Positions 1 through 8,833 of a stretch of DNA of 64,000 nucleotides are shown piece by piece. Position 1 is the first letter of the stretch. Every line of letters starts with the position of its first letter. Origin of the DNA: Paraclostridium sordellii (lineage in GTDB: Bacteria; Bacillota; Clostridia; Peptostreptococcales; Peptostreptococcaceae). The notes beneath the pieces were generated by a model. That model saw nothing but the letters and a program-made list of their open reading frames with translations, searched no databases and was not told the origin of the DNA. Both the position numbers and the translations under genes were made by a program. The stretch lies in NCBI RefSeq assembly GCF_000953675.1, contig NZ_LN679998.1, forward strand, positions 2,606,102-2,670,101, read 5' to 3'.

Positions 1-23
1 AGAACAGAGCCGTTGTTTTCCAT
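1..23 (-). CDS. Start of an unidentified gene (partial)
   Basis: An ATG whose complement lies at 21-23 opens a frame reading MENNGSV before the window ends. A purine-rich site (GGGGGGA, 29-35) sits at a good distance upstream, so initiation here is credible. Only seven residues are visible, so no function can be given. It would be the next minus-strand gene after the BY-kinase at 376-1089. Confidence 0.4.
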
Positions 24-64
24 ATCTTTCCCCCCATACACATACAAATTTAATTCAATAGTAT

Positions 65-163
65 TTAAATACAGTTAATTTTCCCGTGTCTTTTTATTCT
101 GTACTTTTTAGTCCTTGATTTAAATTTATTTGTTTGTTTTGGGGCTCTAATTTGTGTATCCAT
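65..163 (-). CDS. Possible 32-aa basic small peptide
   Basis: A 32-codon frame (begins MDTQIRAPKQ, ends GKINCI) starts at an ATG at 161-163 preceded by a convincing AAGGGGAG ribosome-binding site. It is very Lys/Arg-rich, has no membrane segment, and ends 41 bases before the next gene start. It could be a leader peptide for the downstream gene, a real small protein or chance. I do not recognise it; the main support is the strong ribosome-binding site. Confidence 0.3.
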   Translation of the reverse strand: MDTQIRAPKQTNKFKSRTKKYRIKRHGKINCI

Positions 164-224
164 TAAAAACTCTCCCCTTAAAAAATCACAATTTTGTAAA
201 GTTTGTTAAAATTTCGTTTTTTCT

Positions 225-390
225 CTTAAGTTTTAATGGATTTTCTCGTATAATAGAAACGAGAATAATTTCCATTAATCTCAAGGATATATATACATGG
301 TGTTTGGCGATGTCTGTATATATATGAACTCAGCTTATGTACTAAGGATTTGGCGGTTTTTAGTACATAGGCTTTTTATTTTTTATTTTT
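225..390 (+). ncRNA. Candidate structured RNA: three consecutive hairpins ending in a T-tract
   Basis: Three inverted repeats follow each other. Hairpin 1 (225-285) is an interrupted stem: CTTAAG, TTAATGGA and TTCTCGT pair with ACGAGAA, TCCATTAA and CTCAAG. Hairpin 2 has 10-bp arms at 288-297 and 315-324. Hairpin 3 has perfect 13-bp arms (one G-U) at 333-345 and 360-372. The loops of hairpins 2 and 3 both contain TTTGGCG (303-309 and 349-355). On the plus strand hairpin 3 is followed at once by a T-rich run (373-390), as in an intrinsic terminator, although that run also encodes the Lys-rich C-terminus of the minus-strand kinase. TATAAT at 249-254 with a weak TTAAGT 17 bases upstream could be a promoter. 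The strand assignment is inference. I do not recognise a known RNA family. Confidence 0.4.
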
Positions 391-1089
391 CTTTTTATGT
401 CTAGCTCTTCTGCTTCCATCATTTTGTTCATAGCAGTAACTATAATATCCATAAGCACCATCTTCTCCTACGTATTTATTTAATACAACTCCTATGATAT
501 TAGCTTTTACTTTTTCTAGTCTTAACTTTGTTATTTTTGCCATCTCTATATCCGTTTCTCCACTTCCAACAACCAATACTGTTGCATCTGAATAATTGGC
601 TATAGATCCTGCATCAGTTATAACTCCTATAGGTGGCGAGTCTATAAATATATAGTCATAACTTTCTTCTAATTCTCTTGCAAATTCTTTCATTTTTTTA
701 GATTCTAACATTTCTGATGGATTTGGCGGCATCTTACCAGTTGTTAGTATCTGTAAGTTGTTTACTTCTGTGTTTTGTATTGCTTTTTTTAAATCCTTTT
801 GTCCACTTAGTACCTCTGTTAGTCCATAAGTATTAGTTAAATTAAACTTTCTGTGAATACTAGGATTTCGAAGATCTGCATCAATTATTAGTACTTTTTT
901 TCCTTCTAATGCTGCAAAACTTACTCCCATATTTGCTACAACAGTTGTTTTTCCTTCATCTTGCTTACTGCTTGTAAAAAGTATTGTTTGTATGTTTTTG
1001 TCTATGTTTGAAAATTGTATATTAGTTCTTATACTTCTATAAGCTTCTGAAATAGGTGATTTTGGTTCTTTAAATGCTACTATGTTCAT
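376..1089 (-). CDS. CpsD/CapB-type tyrosine autokinase (BY-kinase), second copy
   Basis: 237 aa, the usual length for a stand-alone cytoplasmic BY-kinase of Gram-positive polysaccharide export. It shows a Walker A (TSSKQDEGKTT, about residues 39-49), a Walker A' (VLIIDADLRNP, about 66-76), a Walker B (YIFIDSPP, about 146-153) and a C-terminal Tyr cluster (GYYSYCY) for autophosphorylation. It needs the Wzz-like partner next to it, whose stop overlaps this start by 4 bases, so the two are translationally coupled. It is a paralogue of 17124-17837, with the same N-terminal PKSPISEAYR segment. The Lys-rich tail resembles the paralogue. Together the pair would control chain length and export of the polymer encoded upstream. 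Confidence 0.93.
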   Translation of the reverse strand: MNIVAFKEPKSPISEAYRSIRTNIQFSNIDKNIQTILFTSSKQDEGKTTVVANMGVSFAALEGKKVLIIDADLRNPSIHRKFNLTNTYGLTEVLSGQKDLKKAIQNTEVNNLQILTTGKMPPNPSEMLESKKMKEFARELEESYDYIFIDSPPIGVITDAGSIANYSDATVLVVGSGETDIEMAKITKLRLEKVKANIIGVVLNKYVGEDGAYGYYSYCYEQNDGSRRARHKKKNKK

Positions 1090-1784
1090 CTTCTCTTTCC
1101 ACCTTTCCTTACTTTTCTTTCATTTGGAATTACTCCAAGTAGTGGAAGACCTAAGTGTTTTTCTATGTCTTGTGGCGATTTGATTTTATTGTCCATATAT
1201 TCAAGTAAAAATATTACAAATAGTGAAGCCATAATTCCTAAAACGGCTGATATCATTATGTTCATAATTTTATTGGGCTTTATAGGGCTCTTTGGTACTA
1301 TTGCTTTATCTATTACTTCTACGTTATTGGCTTTTGTTATTCTTTTTACTTCTTTTGTAAATGCTGCTGGGATTGTATTTGCTATGTCTGCTGCCCTTTG
1401 TGGGTTAGTATCCTCAACAGAAATTTCTAGTATTTGGGTATCTGCTACTGGTGATACGGTTAGTTTTTTTTCAATATTTGAGTATCCACCTTTTATTTTT
1501 AGCTGATTTGCTACTTCATCAAGTACGGTTTTTGATTTGATTATTTCACCATAAGTTACTGCAAGTTTTTGGGATACACTTATCTGATCTCCTGTTATTA
1601 CATCAGTCCCTGGGGCTTTGTCGCTGTTAACTATTAAAGTCGTTTTTGTTTGATAAACTGGGCTTAGTACAAAAAAGCTTATTATCCCACTTGCAAGCAT
1701 TGCCATGGATGTTATTAATGCTATTATCCAGGCTTTTTTCTTGATGATTAGAAAATATTCTTTTAAGTCAATAGTTTCCTCCAT
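1086..1784 (-). CDS. Wzz/CapA-type chain-length determinant (BY-kinase activator), second copy
   Basis: Membrane protein of about 232 aa with the Wzz layout: a short cytoplasmic N-terminus (MEETIDLKEYF), TM1 at about residues 16-40, an extracellular alpha/beta region, TM2 near residues 170-195 preceded by a Pro-rich segment (PKSPIKPNK), and a C-terminal kinase-activating tail. I chose the ATG at 1784 because GGAGG lies 6 bases before it. The ATG at 1796 has no such site, and the paralogue at 17837-18535 starts the same way and is also 232 aa. It recruits and activates the overlapping kinase (376-1089). Its own sigma-A-type promoter lies at 1908-1936. Confidence 0.9.
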   Translation of the reverse strand: MEETIDLKEYFLIIKKKAWIIALITSMAMLASGIISFFVLSPVYQTKTTLIVNSDKAPGTDVITGDQISVSQKLAVTYGEIIKSKTVLDEVANQLKIKGGYSNIEKKLTVSPVADTQILEISVEDTNPQRAADIANTIPAAFTKEVKRITKANNVEVIDKAIVPKSPIKPNKIMNIMISAVLGIMASLFVIFLLEYMDNKIKSPQDIEKHLGLPLLGVIPNERKVRKGGKRR

Positions 1785-1907
1785 TTTTTCCTCCATTTTC
1801 TTTGATTTTGTCCTTTTTTAGAATTTCATAGCTATTTTCAACTTAATTCATAGTGATTTACTAGCTATTACTTTGTTTTTTTGTAGTTTCCTGTTTTATC
1901 CATGACT

Positions 1908-1936
1908 ATTATAGTAAAAAGTTTTAATATCTTCAA
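1908..1936 (-). promoter_or_regulatory. Sigma-A-type promoter of the second Wzz/BY-kinase pair
   Basis: On the minus strand TTGAAG (1931-1936) and a perfect TATAAT (1908-1913) are separated by exactly 17 bases. The Wzz start lies about 120 bases downstream. This makes the pair its own transcription unit, separate from the operon that ends at galU. Confidence 0.7.
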
Positions 1937-1995
1937 AATAATTCGTTCTCTATATTTTTTCATTTTATTTCTTTTTGTTTTATTTTTTATTCTTT

Positions 1996-2036
1996 TTCGA
2001 CAAAATACCTTGTCGAAATTAAATTAATTTGTCGAA
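1996..2036. promoter_or_regulatory. Cluster of three Spo0A-box-like sites
   Basis: The heptamer TGTCGAA, core of the Spo0A box, occurs at 2011-2017 and 2030-2036, and inverted (TTCGACA) at 1996-2002. The first two form a 9-bp inverted repeat, TTTCGACAA/TTGTCGAAA. They lie 60-125 bases upstream of the -35 of the promoter at 1908-1936. A single matching box is at 20177-20183, upstream of the main polysaccharide operon. Spo0A control is inference from the motif alone. Confidence 0.45.
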
Positions 2037-2083
2037 ATTTTTTCAATATTAGTTATTTTTTTCTTAATATTTTTCAAAAAAAA

Positions 2084-2105
2084 TTCACAGATTTTCATCT
2101 GTGAA
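2084..2105 (-). terminator. Terminator after galU (bidirectional hairpin)
   Basis: An 8-bp perfect stem, TTCACAGA/TCTGTGAA, with a 6-base loop is followed on the minus strand by eight T residues. The plus strand also has a T run a few bases beyond. It would end the long polysaccharide operon about 160 bases after the galU stop. Confidence 0.7.
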
Positions 2106-2263
2106 CAATTTTTTTTGATATATAGTAATTAATATTTTTACTGTTTCTAATAAAATTTTTATGTATGAAATTATTTTATATATAATTTTTAAAACATATT
2201 TTTATCGTTTATAGTTTACAAAATTTTATATAATTTATTTTATTTTGAATAAAAATTTTGGTA

Positions 2264-3142
2264 TTATTTATTATTTTTAACTTTTTGTTCTAAAAACTTC
2301 ATAAATTCATCTTTTAATTCGTCTCTTTTTAGGGCAAAATCTACTGTAGCCTCTAAAAATCCTAGTTTATCACCTACATCGTATCTTCTACCTTCAAAAT
2401 TATATGCATATATTGCTTCTTGTTGCCCTAGTGTTTTAAGTGCATCTGTTAGTTGGATTTCTCCACCTTTACCAGGTTCTTGATTTTCAAGTATATCAAA
2501 TATAGCTGGAGTTATTATATATCTTCCAAGTATAGCCATGTTTGATGGAGCTTCTTCAACTTTTGGTTTTTCAACCATGTCTTTTACTTTGTATACTCTA
2601 TCTTCTATAGGTTTAACATCTAGTATTCCATATTTACTAGTGTCTTCTTTTGCTACTTCTTGAACACCTAGTATAGATGTGTTGTATTCGTTATATGCTC
2701 CTAGTAATTGCTTTAAGCAAGGTTCATTATTGTCCACTATATCATCACCTAAAAGTACTGCAAAAGGTTCATCCCCAACAAAACTTTTAGCACAGTGTAT
2801 TGCATGTCCTAATCCTTTTGGTTCTTTTTGACGTATAAAATATATATCAACCATGTTAGATATTTTTCTTACTAGTTCTAACATTTCCTTTTTATTTTTT
2901 TGCTCAAGTTCAAGTTCAAGTTCTACACTACGATCAAAGTGGTCTTCTATAGATTTTTTGTTTCTTCCTGTTACTATTAGTATTTCTTCTATACCTGAGT
3001 TTACAGCTTCTTCTATTATATATTGTAATGTTGGTTTATCAACTATAGGTAACATTTCCTTTGGTTGAGATTTTGTTGCTGGTAAAAATCTTGTTCCCAG
3101 TCCAGCTGCTGGTATTATTGCTTTTCTTACTGCCTTTTTCAA
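2264..3142 (-). CDS. galU: UTP-glucose-1-phosphate uridylyltransferase
   Basis: 292 aa, the normal length for GalU. It makes UDP-glucose from UTP and glucose-1-phosphate in the cytoplasm. The N-terminal nucleotide-binding signature AAGLGTRFLPATKSQPKEM (about residues 13-31) is intact, followed by VDKPTLQYIIEEA and the metal/nucleotide segment LLGDDIV near residue 132. It is the last gene of the polysaccharide operon, 27 bases after neuC, where it supplies UDP-glucose (and UDP-galactose through an epimerase elsewhere) for polymer assembly. The operon terminator is at 2084-2105. Confidence 0.96.
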   Translation of the reverse strand: MKKAVRKAIIPAAGLGTRFLPATKSQPKEMLPIVDKPTLQYIIEEAVNSGIEEILIVTGRNKKSIEDHFDRSVELELELEQKNKKEMLELVRKISNMVDIYFIRQKEPKGLGHAIHCAKSFVGDEPFAVLLGDDIVDNNEPCLKQLLGAYNEYNTSILGVQEVAKEDTSKYGILDVKPIEDRVYKVKDMVEKPKVEEAPSNMAILGRYIITPAIFDILENQEPGKGGEIQLTDALKTLGQQEAIYAYNFEGRRYDVGDKLGFLEATVDFALKRDELKDEFMKFLEQKVKNNK

Positions 3143-3169
3143 TTTTACACCTCTTGATAAATTATTTAT

Positions 3170-4306
3170 TTAAAAATCTACATCAATGAATTTCTTTTGT
3201 ATATTTTCTTTCCAAATTTCATCTGAAGATATAATTTTTAAAAATTGCTCATCACTATTTCCACTTCCAAAGTGAGACATAGGCTCTACTTTAATAGTTT
3301 CTACTTTCTTTATAGCATTTGTTATTTCATCTATATTTTCATAAGTATTAATTATGTTCTCTATATTTTCATCATATCTTCCTTTTTGTCTGTTTCCTAT
3401 ATCAATTGATATTTTTCCATATACACAAGCTTCTCTTATTCCAGAACTAGAGTTTCCAATGATGAATTCACATTCTTTTAAAAGTGTTAAGAAATATTCA
3501 AATCTCATTGATGGATATATTTCAAATCTGTCATTTTCTCTAAATCTTTCATACTCTTTTAAAATTACATCACTTCCACTGTCATTGTTAGGATATATTA
3601 CTACATAATTTTTTCCTGAATTAATAACAGCATCTACTACTTGTTTTATGTTGGCTTCTAGTTTATCAACTTCTGTTGTTACTGGATGATACATAAGTAT
3701 TGAATAATTTTCAAATTTTATTTCATACTTTTCTTTAACTTCTTCTATACTTGGTAGTAAACTTGAATACATTATATCTATATCCGGTGATCCAAATACA
3801 AATATAGATTCTTCTTTTTCACCTAATTGAATAATTCTTTTTTTCGCTTCTTCATTTGCAACAAGGTGAAAATGTGACATTTTTGTTATTGAGTGTCTTA
3901 TAGATTCATCAATTGTTCCTGAAACTTCTCCACCTTCTATGTGCATCACTTTTATATTGTTAAAAGCTCCTACTATTGCTCCTGCTAATGCTTCTAATCT
4001 ATCTCCATGAACTACTATCATATCAGGATTTATTTCATCACAGTAATTACTTAATCCTACAATTGTATTACTTAAAGCCATATCCATTTGATGACTTGAG
4101 CTAGATTTTTGATTTATATATTTATATATATTTTTAAATCCATCTTTTTCTACTTCATGATATGTAGATCCATATTTTTTAAGCATATGCATTCCTGTTA
4201 CAAATACATGCAGTTCAAAGTCTTTGCTTTCTTCAACTTTTTTCATTAAAGATTTTAGTTTTCCATAATCAGCGCGTGTGCCTGTTAAAAAAACAATTTT
4301 TTTCAT
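3170..4306 (-). CDS. neuC: UDP-N-acetylglucosamine 2-epimerase (hydrolysing), sialic acid pathway
   Basis: 378 aa. It converts UDP-GlcNAc to ManNAc and UDP, the first step of sialic acid synthesis. The N-terminus KKIVFLTGTRADYGKLKSLM is the family's GT-B-fold signature, and a later segment, FIIGNSSSGIREACVYG, forms the UDP site. I set the start at the ATG at 4304-4306, because GAGGAG lies 8 bases upstream inside the end of neuB; the earlier ATG at 4333 would overlap neuB and lacks such a site. neuB lies directly upstream. The family also includes LegG (legionaminic acid), but no dedicated Leg genes are seen, so ManNAc is the more likely product. Confidence 0.93.
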   Translation of the reverse strand: MKKIVFLTGTRADYGKLKSLMKKVEESKDFELHVFVTGMHMLKKYGSTYHEVEKDGFKNIYKYINQKSSSSHQMDMALSNTIVGLSNYCDEINPDMIVVHGDRLEALAGAIVGAFNNIKVMHIEGGEVSGTIDESIRHSITKMSHFHLVANEEAKKRIIQLGEKEESIFVFGSPDIDIMYSSLLPSIEEVKEKYEIKFENYSILMYHPVTTEVDKLEANIKQVVDAVINSGKNYVVIYPNNDSGSDVILKEYERFRENDRFEIYPSMRFEYFLTLLKECEFIIGNSSSGIREACVYGKISIDIGNRQKGRYDENIENIINTYENIDEITNAIKKVETIKVEPMSHFGSGNSDEQFLKIISSDEIWKENIQKKFIDVDF

Positions 4307-4311
4307 ATCTA

Positions 4312-5358
4312 TTACTCCTCTATATCTGCCCAAGATAAATGTTCATCATTTTCAATATCTTTATTAACTACTTTTCCTATTAAAGAGTCATAATGCTCTG
4401 CTTTGATTTCTCCAGTTCCAGGTCTTTTAACCCATATATTTTCTTTAGTTAATATGTCCCCTTTTTTTAAATTTTTAGTAGTTACAACTGTGGCAAATGC
4501 AAAATCTATAGTAACTTGTTCTTCTTTAGCTGCTACTTTTTTTCCACCTCTCATTTGTTGTATTTCTTTACTACCTTCAATTAATTCATTTAATTCTTTT
4601 GGGTCCATAGAACAAACTATATCTGGTCCTGGTCTGTCTTTACTATCTGTAAAGTGTCTTTCAAGTACTGAAGCTCCTAGTGCCGCTGCTGCTAAACAAG
4701 CATTATTGTTTACTGTGTGATCAGATAATCCTACTATTGCATTTGGAAATTCTTTTTGTAATTCTGCCATACCACCTAATCTAACTAAATTAGCTGGAGT
4801 TGGATATAGATTTGTACAGTGAAGTAATGAATATTTAACCCCGTGTTTTTCCATTATTTCAACTGATTTTCTTATACTTTCTATATCATTCATACCTGTA
4901 GATAATATTATAGGTTTTCCAAAAGATGCTATATGATCTATTAGAGGATAGTTATTACATTCTCCTGATCCTATTTTATATGCTTTAACACCCATTCTTT
5001 CTAATCTATCTGCTGCTGCTCTTGAGAAAGGTGTACTTATAAATATCATTCCTTTAGACTCTACATATTCTTTTAATTTAGTTTCATCTTCTTCATTTAA
5101 AGCACATCTTTCCATTACATCATATATAGATACATCTGTATTTCCTGGTATTACTTTTTTAGCTGCTTTTGACATCTCATCTTCTACAACGTGAGTTTGA
5201 TGTTTTATAACTTCTGCTCCAGCTTCATAAGCTGCATCCACCATTTCAAAAGCAGTTTTTAAAGATCCTTCATGGTTTATTCCTATTTCAACTATAACTA
5301 ATGGAGCATAATCTTCTCCTATTTTTCTATTTCCAATTTCCATATAATTTTTATTCAT
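4312..5358 (-). CDS. neuB: N-acetylneuraminate synthase
   Basis: 348 aa. It condenses ManNAc with phosphoenolpyruvate to give N-acetylneuraminate. The N-terminal two-thirds is the NeuB TIM barrel ([18 protein letters not shown] near residues 19-36, then [20 protein letters not shown], and [12 protein letters not shown]). The C-terminal 60 residues form an SAF antifreeze-like domain ([20 protein letters not shown]). Both domains are complete and the length is typical. It sits between the symporter and neuC. Legionaminate or pseudaminate synthases are close relatives; with NeuC and NeuA but no LegB/C/H set, sialic acid is preferred. Confidence 0.94.
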   Translation of the reverse strand: MNKNYMEIGNRKIGEDYAPLVIVEIGINHEGSLKTAFEMVDAAYEAGAEVIKHQTHVVEDEMSKAAKKVIPGNTDVSIYDVMERCALNEEDETKLKEYVESKGMIFISTPFSRAAADRLERMGVKAYKIGSGECNNYPLIDHIASFGKPIILSTGMNDIESIRKSVEIMEKHGVKYSLLHCTNLYPTPANLVRLGGMAELQKEFPNAIVGLSDHTVNNNACLAAAALGASVLERHFTDSKDRPGPDIVCSMDPKELNELIEGSKEIQQMRGGKKVAAKEEQVTIDFAFATVVTTKNLKKGDILTKENIWVKRPGTGEIKAEHYDSLIGKVVNKDIENDEHLSWADIEE

Positions 5359-5388
5359 TATATTTCCTCCTCTTTTACTTAGATGAAT

Positions 5389-6897
5389 TTAAGCTATATC
5401 AGTATGATAAATAGTAGCTTCAGTTATATTATTATCTTTTAAACCTCTTCCTAGTTTTGTATGAATTAAACTAACTATATATCCAACTATACATGAAGTA
5501 GTTATGGTTACTATAGAATACGACCAAGGACTTACTCCAGGATGATAGTATTTTAAACTTATAACAACTATTGCTGATACTATAAATCCTACATATGCAC
5601 CAAAATTTGTTGCTTTTTTTGTAAATGCACCTAGTACAAATATACCAGCTAAAACTCCTAATACTAGTCCTATAAATCCATTAAACCATTCATATGCAGA
5701 TTTTATTTCTCCATTAGCCATTATCATTGAAACTATTATTCCAACTATTCCTACAACTACTGATATAATTTTTGCATTTTTAGTTTGCTTTTCTATAGAT
5801 ATTCCTTTGTGTATAACACTTTGTATATCTAGTGCCCAACTTGTTGCAACTGAGTTAAGTCCAGTAGATAAAGTAGATTGTGCTGCTGCATATATAGCTG
5901 CTAAAACAAGTCCTGATATTCCTACTGGTAATTGATATCCAATATATGAAGCAAATATTTGGTCTTGTTTTACTATTTGTAATAAATGTGGATTTTGTTC
6001 ATAAAATACAAACAATGCTGTTCCTAGTAAATATAAAATTGTTGCCGTTACTATTGATAATATTCCATTTCCGTATGTCATTTTCTTTAATTGTTTTATA
6101 TCTGTTGTAGTTGAAAATCTTTGTACTATATCTTGACTTGATATATAAGATGAAAAAGTATTTATACCCGCTCCTACTAATATTATAAATACGCTATTAT
6201 TTAGTATATTCATATCAAATACGACTTCATTTTTCGACAAAAACTTTTCATTTGCTAAAGCTTTAAATACTTCTCCAGTACTTCCATCTATTGAAAATAT
6301 TAAAAATATTAAAGCAAATACTAATCCTGATATTAATACTAGTCCTTGTATAAAATCAGTCCATAATACTGATTTTATTCCTCCACTATATGAATATATA
6401 ATAGCTATAACTCCCATAACAGCGATTAAGATATTTACATTTATTCCTGTAAGTTGTGCTAATACCATGGAAGGTAAATACATTATTATAGACATTCTTC
6501 CTATTTGATATATTATAAACATAACAGCTCCTAAAACTCTAAGTCCTTTATCATTATATCTAACTTCTAGGTAGTGATATGCCGTATCTATTTCTAATCG
6601 GCTATATATAGGTAAAAAGAATTTTATTGTAATTGGAACCGCTATAAATATACCTAGCTGTGCAAACCATAGTATCCAAGTGCCTTTATAGGAATTACCT
6701 ACTATTGATAAAAAAGATATAGGACTTAATAAAGTCGCAAATATCGAAACTGATGTAACCCACCAAGGTATGGTTCCATCACCTTTAAAATATTCTTTTT
6801 CTTTCATATCTTTTTTAGAAAAAGCTAATCCTGCAAATAGTACTATTACTAAATATGCAACTAATACTATCATATCTATTGTCGTGAAACATCTCAT
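5389..6897 (-). CDS. Sodium:solute symporter (SSS family), possible sialic acid transporter
   Basis: 502 aa, about 13 hydrophobic segments, matching the LeuT-fold SSS/SLC5 family (TTIDMIVLVAYLVIVLFAG at the N-terminus, then GWVTSVSIFATLLSPISF-like TM2 text and the YSYSGGIKSVLWTDFIQ family segment). The start is the ATG at 6895-6897, with AAAGGAGA upstream; the frame remains open further upstream but only from a TTG without a site. Its place between neuA and neuB suggests sialic acid, or a precursor such as ManNAc, as substrate. That is inference from context: SSS proteins carry many solutes. No sialic acid lyase (nanA) or other catabolic gene is nearby, so scavenging for surface display is as likely as feeding. 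Confidence 0.85.
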   Translation of the reverse strand: MRCFTTIDMIVLVAYLVIVLFAGLAFSKKDMKEKEYFKGDGTIPWWVTSVSIFATLLSPISFLSIVGNSYKGTWILWFAQLGIFIAVPITIKFFLPIYSRLEIDTAYHYLEVRYNDKGLRVLGAVMFIIYQIGRMSIIMYLPSMVLAQLTGINVNILIAVMGVIAIIYSYSGGIKSVLWTDFIQGLVLISGLVFALIFLIFSIDGSTGEVFKALANEKFLSKNEVVFDMNILNNSVFIILVGAGINTFSSYISSQDIVQRFSTTTDIKQLKKMTYGNGILSIVTATILYLLGTALFVFYEQNPHLLQIVKQDQIFASYIGYQLPVGISGLVLAAIYAAAQSTLSTGLNSVATSWALDIQSVIHKGISIEKQTKNAKIISVVVGIVGIIVSMIMANGEIKSAYEWFNGFIGLVLGVLAGIFVLGAFTKKATNFGAYVGFIVSAIVVISLKYYHPGVSPWSYSIVTITTSCIVGYIVSLIHTKLGRGLKDNNITEATIYHTDIA

Positions 6898-6974
6898 TAT
6901 GTATTGTTCTCCTTTGTTATACAAACCCTAAAATGTATAACATTTAGTTCTATAATGCTTATAAAAATAAAAGT

Positions 6975-7667
6975 TTATAGCTTATCTATTATTAACCTCG
7001 CTATTTGCAAATCTAACATTTCATCTATATCTACATCATACTTTTCATCCATTATATAAACTAACTTATTATCATTTAAACTTGTATCATTGTTTAGGTT
7101 ATCATTTATTTTATTTATATATATAGCTCCATTTACCTTATAAAAGTCCGGAAAGTCTTGTCTTCTCTTTGTACTAGATCCCTCTAGTAAATTTACAGCA
7201 TGTCCACTTTCATCTATTGTTCTCATTAAAATTGGATGGTCTTTTACTTTTGAAACACTAACTAACGCATCTTCATCCTTTTCAATTATAAGTTCAATAG
7301 CTTCATCTATATGCCATGCTTGTCTTAATGGTTGTGTAGGTTGTAATAGTACTACATAGTCATATTTCTGCCCTTGATTTTTTAATTCATCTATACAATG
7401 AGTTACAGCATCTATGGTTTTAGAAGTGTCTGTTGCTAAGTGTTTTGGTCTTAAAAATGGAACGTCTGCACCATATTCTTTAGCAACTTTAGCTATTTCC
7501 TCTCCATCAGTAGTCACAACAACTTTGTTTATGTATTTTGATTTTAACCCAGCTTCTATAGAATAGGCTATAAGAGGTTTTCCGTTTAAATCTGTGATGT
7601 TCTTATCTTTTATTCCCTTGCTTCCTGCTCTTGCAGGTACTATAGCTAATATATTTTTACAGTTCAT
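6975..7667 (-). CDS. neuA: CMP-N-acylneuraminate cytidylyltransferase
   Basis: 230 aa, typical of the bacterial single-domain enzyme. It activates sialic acid with CTP to give CMP-sialate, the donor for sialyltransferases. The CTP-binding signature IVPARAGSKGIKDKNI is at about residues 9-24, followed by LNGKPLIAYSIEAGL, VVVTTDGEEIA and the LLQPTQPLR segment near residue 108. It lies between the symporter and the candidate sialyltransferase, so the enzyme that makes CMP-sialate sits next to the one likely to use it. LegF is a close homologue and cannot be excluded by motif alone. Confidence 0.94.
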   Translation of the reverse strand: MNCKNILAIVPARAGSKGIKDKNITDLNGKPLIAYSIEAGLKSKYINKVVVTTDGEEIAKVAKEYGADVPFLRPKHLATDTSKTIDAVTHCIDELKNQGQKYDYVVLLQPTQPLRQAWHIDEAIELIIEKDEDALVSVSKVKDHPILMRTIDESGHAVNLLEGSSTKRRQDFPDFYKVNGAIYINKINDNLNNDTSLNDNKLVYIMDEKYDVDIDEMLDLQIARLIIDKL

Positions 7668-7731
7668 TTTTTAAACTCCTAATATTTATTATTATTTGTT
7701 CTATATTAATTTATTTTGCTCTCTCTATTTT

Positions 7732-8817
7732 TTATAATTTTAAACTTTTATTTAAAATATTTCTTAAGTCTTCTTTATCAGCAGGAATAGTTATCCCTAG
7801 TTTGACAAAATTTTCTCTCAAAGTGTTTAATTCCATATTCATTATATCTGATATTGAAATAGCATTTTTAGGAGATATTAACTTTGCTACAGTAAGTAAT
7901 GTAGTTGAGAAAACTGATATTACATATGATTGTTCACTTAGGCAATATGCTTCTGCTGGTACATTTTTATTCATGAAAGTTATATTTTTAAAATTTTTAA
8001 ATATATCATTTAAATAATCTGACTCATCTCTTGGATGATATTTTACATATACATTTGCAGATTCTAAATTTGATAGTATCAATTGAATTGTATCTATGTA
8101 TACTTTTAAATCTGCTTCTTTATACATATCAAAGAATTCTTTATGCTCTAATAATATTAAGATTTTATCCTCTTTTTCATCTATATTATCAATAAATTTT
8201 TTATATAAAACGGTCAGTCCATTATGTATTATTTCTGACTCTATTTCAATTATTTCTTTTCCATCTTCAACTAACTCTTTTTTTAGAATTTGAGGCCATG
8301 TAACCATTCTCTGTTTTATTTTACTATGTGTTCCACATTCAAACGATATATCTTCATATTTAATTCCTGTAATCAGGCTTTTTATTTTTACTATTAATTG
8401 ACTTTCTTTTTCCTTAAAGCCTAAGCTCATATATGCATTAGCTCCATCTTCTACGTATATTACTTTTGAATCATCCGAAATTTTATTTTTATTTATAATA
8501 TATTGTGTTTCTACAAATGCTTCATTAAAAACAAATATTTTATCATATCTTTTATTTCCCAATAATCTTTTTATATTTTCTATTTTAGATTTAAACATTA
8601 TGATACTTTTAACCACTGGAATATTAAATTTTTTATAATCTTCTTTATCATATATGTATATATTTTTAAATATACCCGCTAATGATTCTAAGTTAGTATT
8701 ACTTAAGTCAAAATCTTTATATATTATTATATCTGACTCACAACTTTTATCTTTGCATTGAATTCCCGTAGCTAAAATTAAGTGGTATGGTGTATGAACT
8801 ATAAATAAATTTTTCAT
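7732..8817 (-). CDS. Candidate sialyltransferase (GT52/polysialyltransferase-like)
   Basis: 361 aa, cytoplasmic, no signal peptide. The N-terminus KNLFIVHTPYHLILATGI is the GT-B opening typical of GT52-like proteins. Two motifs shared by bacterial sialyltransferase families are visible: D/E-D/E-G (VIYVEDGANAY, near residue 122) and HP (VYVKYHPRDES, near residue 258), with an S/T-rich stretch (SVFSTTLLT) near residue 302. It is adjacent to neuA. By context it transfers sialic acid from CMP-sialate to the growing glycan. Acceptor and linkage cannot be told. Identification rests on motifs and position. Confidence 0.7.
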   Translation of the reverse strand: MKNLFIVHTPYHLILATGIQCKDKSCESDIIIYKDFDLSNTNLESLAGIFKNIYIYDKEDYKKFNIPVVKSIIMFKSKIENIKRLLGNKRYDKIFVFNEAFVETQYIINKNKISDDSKVIYVEDGANAYMSLGFKEKESQLIVKIKSLITGIKYEDISFECGTHSKIKQRMVTWPQILKKELVEDGKEIIEIESEIIHNGLTVLYKKFIDNIDEKEDKILILLEHKEFFDMYKEADLKVYIDTIQLILSNLESANVYVKYHPRDESDYLNDIFKNFKNITFMNKNVPAEAYCLSEQSYVISVFSTTLLTVAKLISPKNAISISDIMNMELNTLRENFVKLGITIPADKEDLRNILNKSLKL

Positions 8818-8833
8818 AAATTCGTTCCTTTTC

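Larger units (their letters stand above)
1797..2263. other. AT-rich intergenic region carrying regulatory sites
   Basis: 467 bases without a gene between galU and the second Wzz gene. It holds a strong minus-strand promoter (1908-1936), three Spo0A-box-like heptamers (1996-2036) and a terminator hairpin (2084-2105). The rest is A/T runs with nothing further that I can support. Confidence 0.6.
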
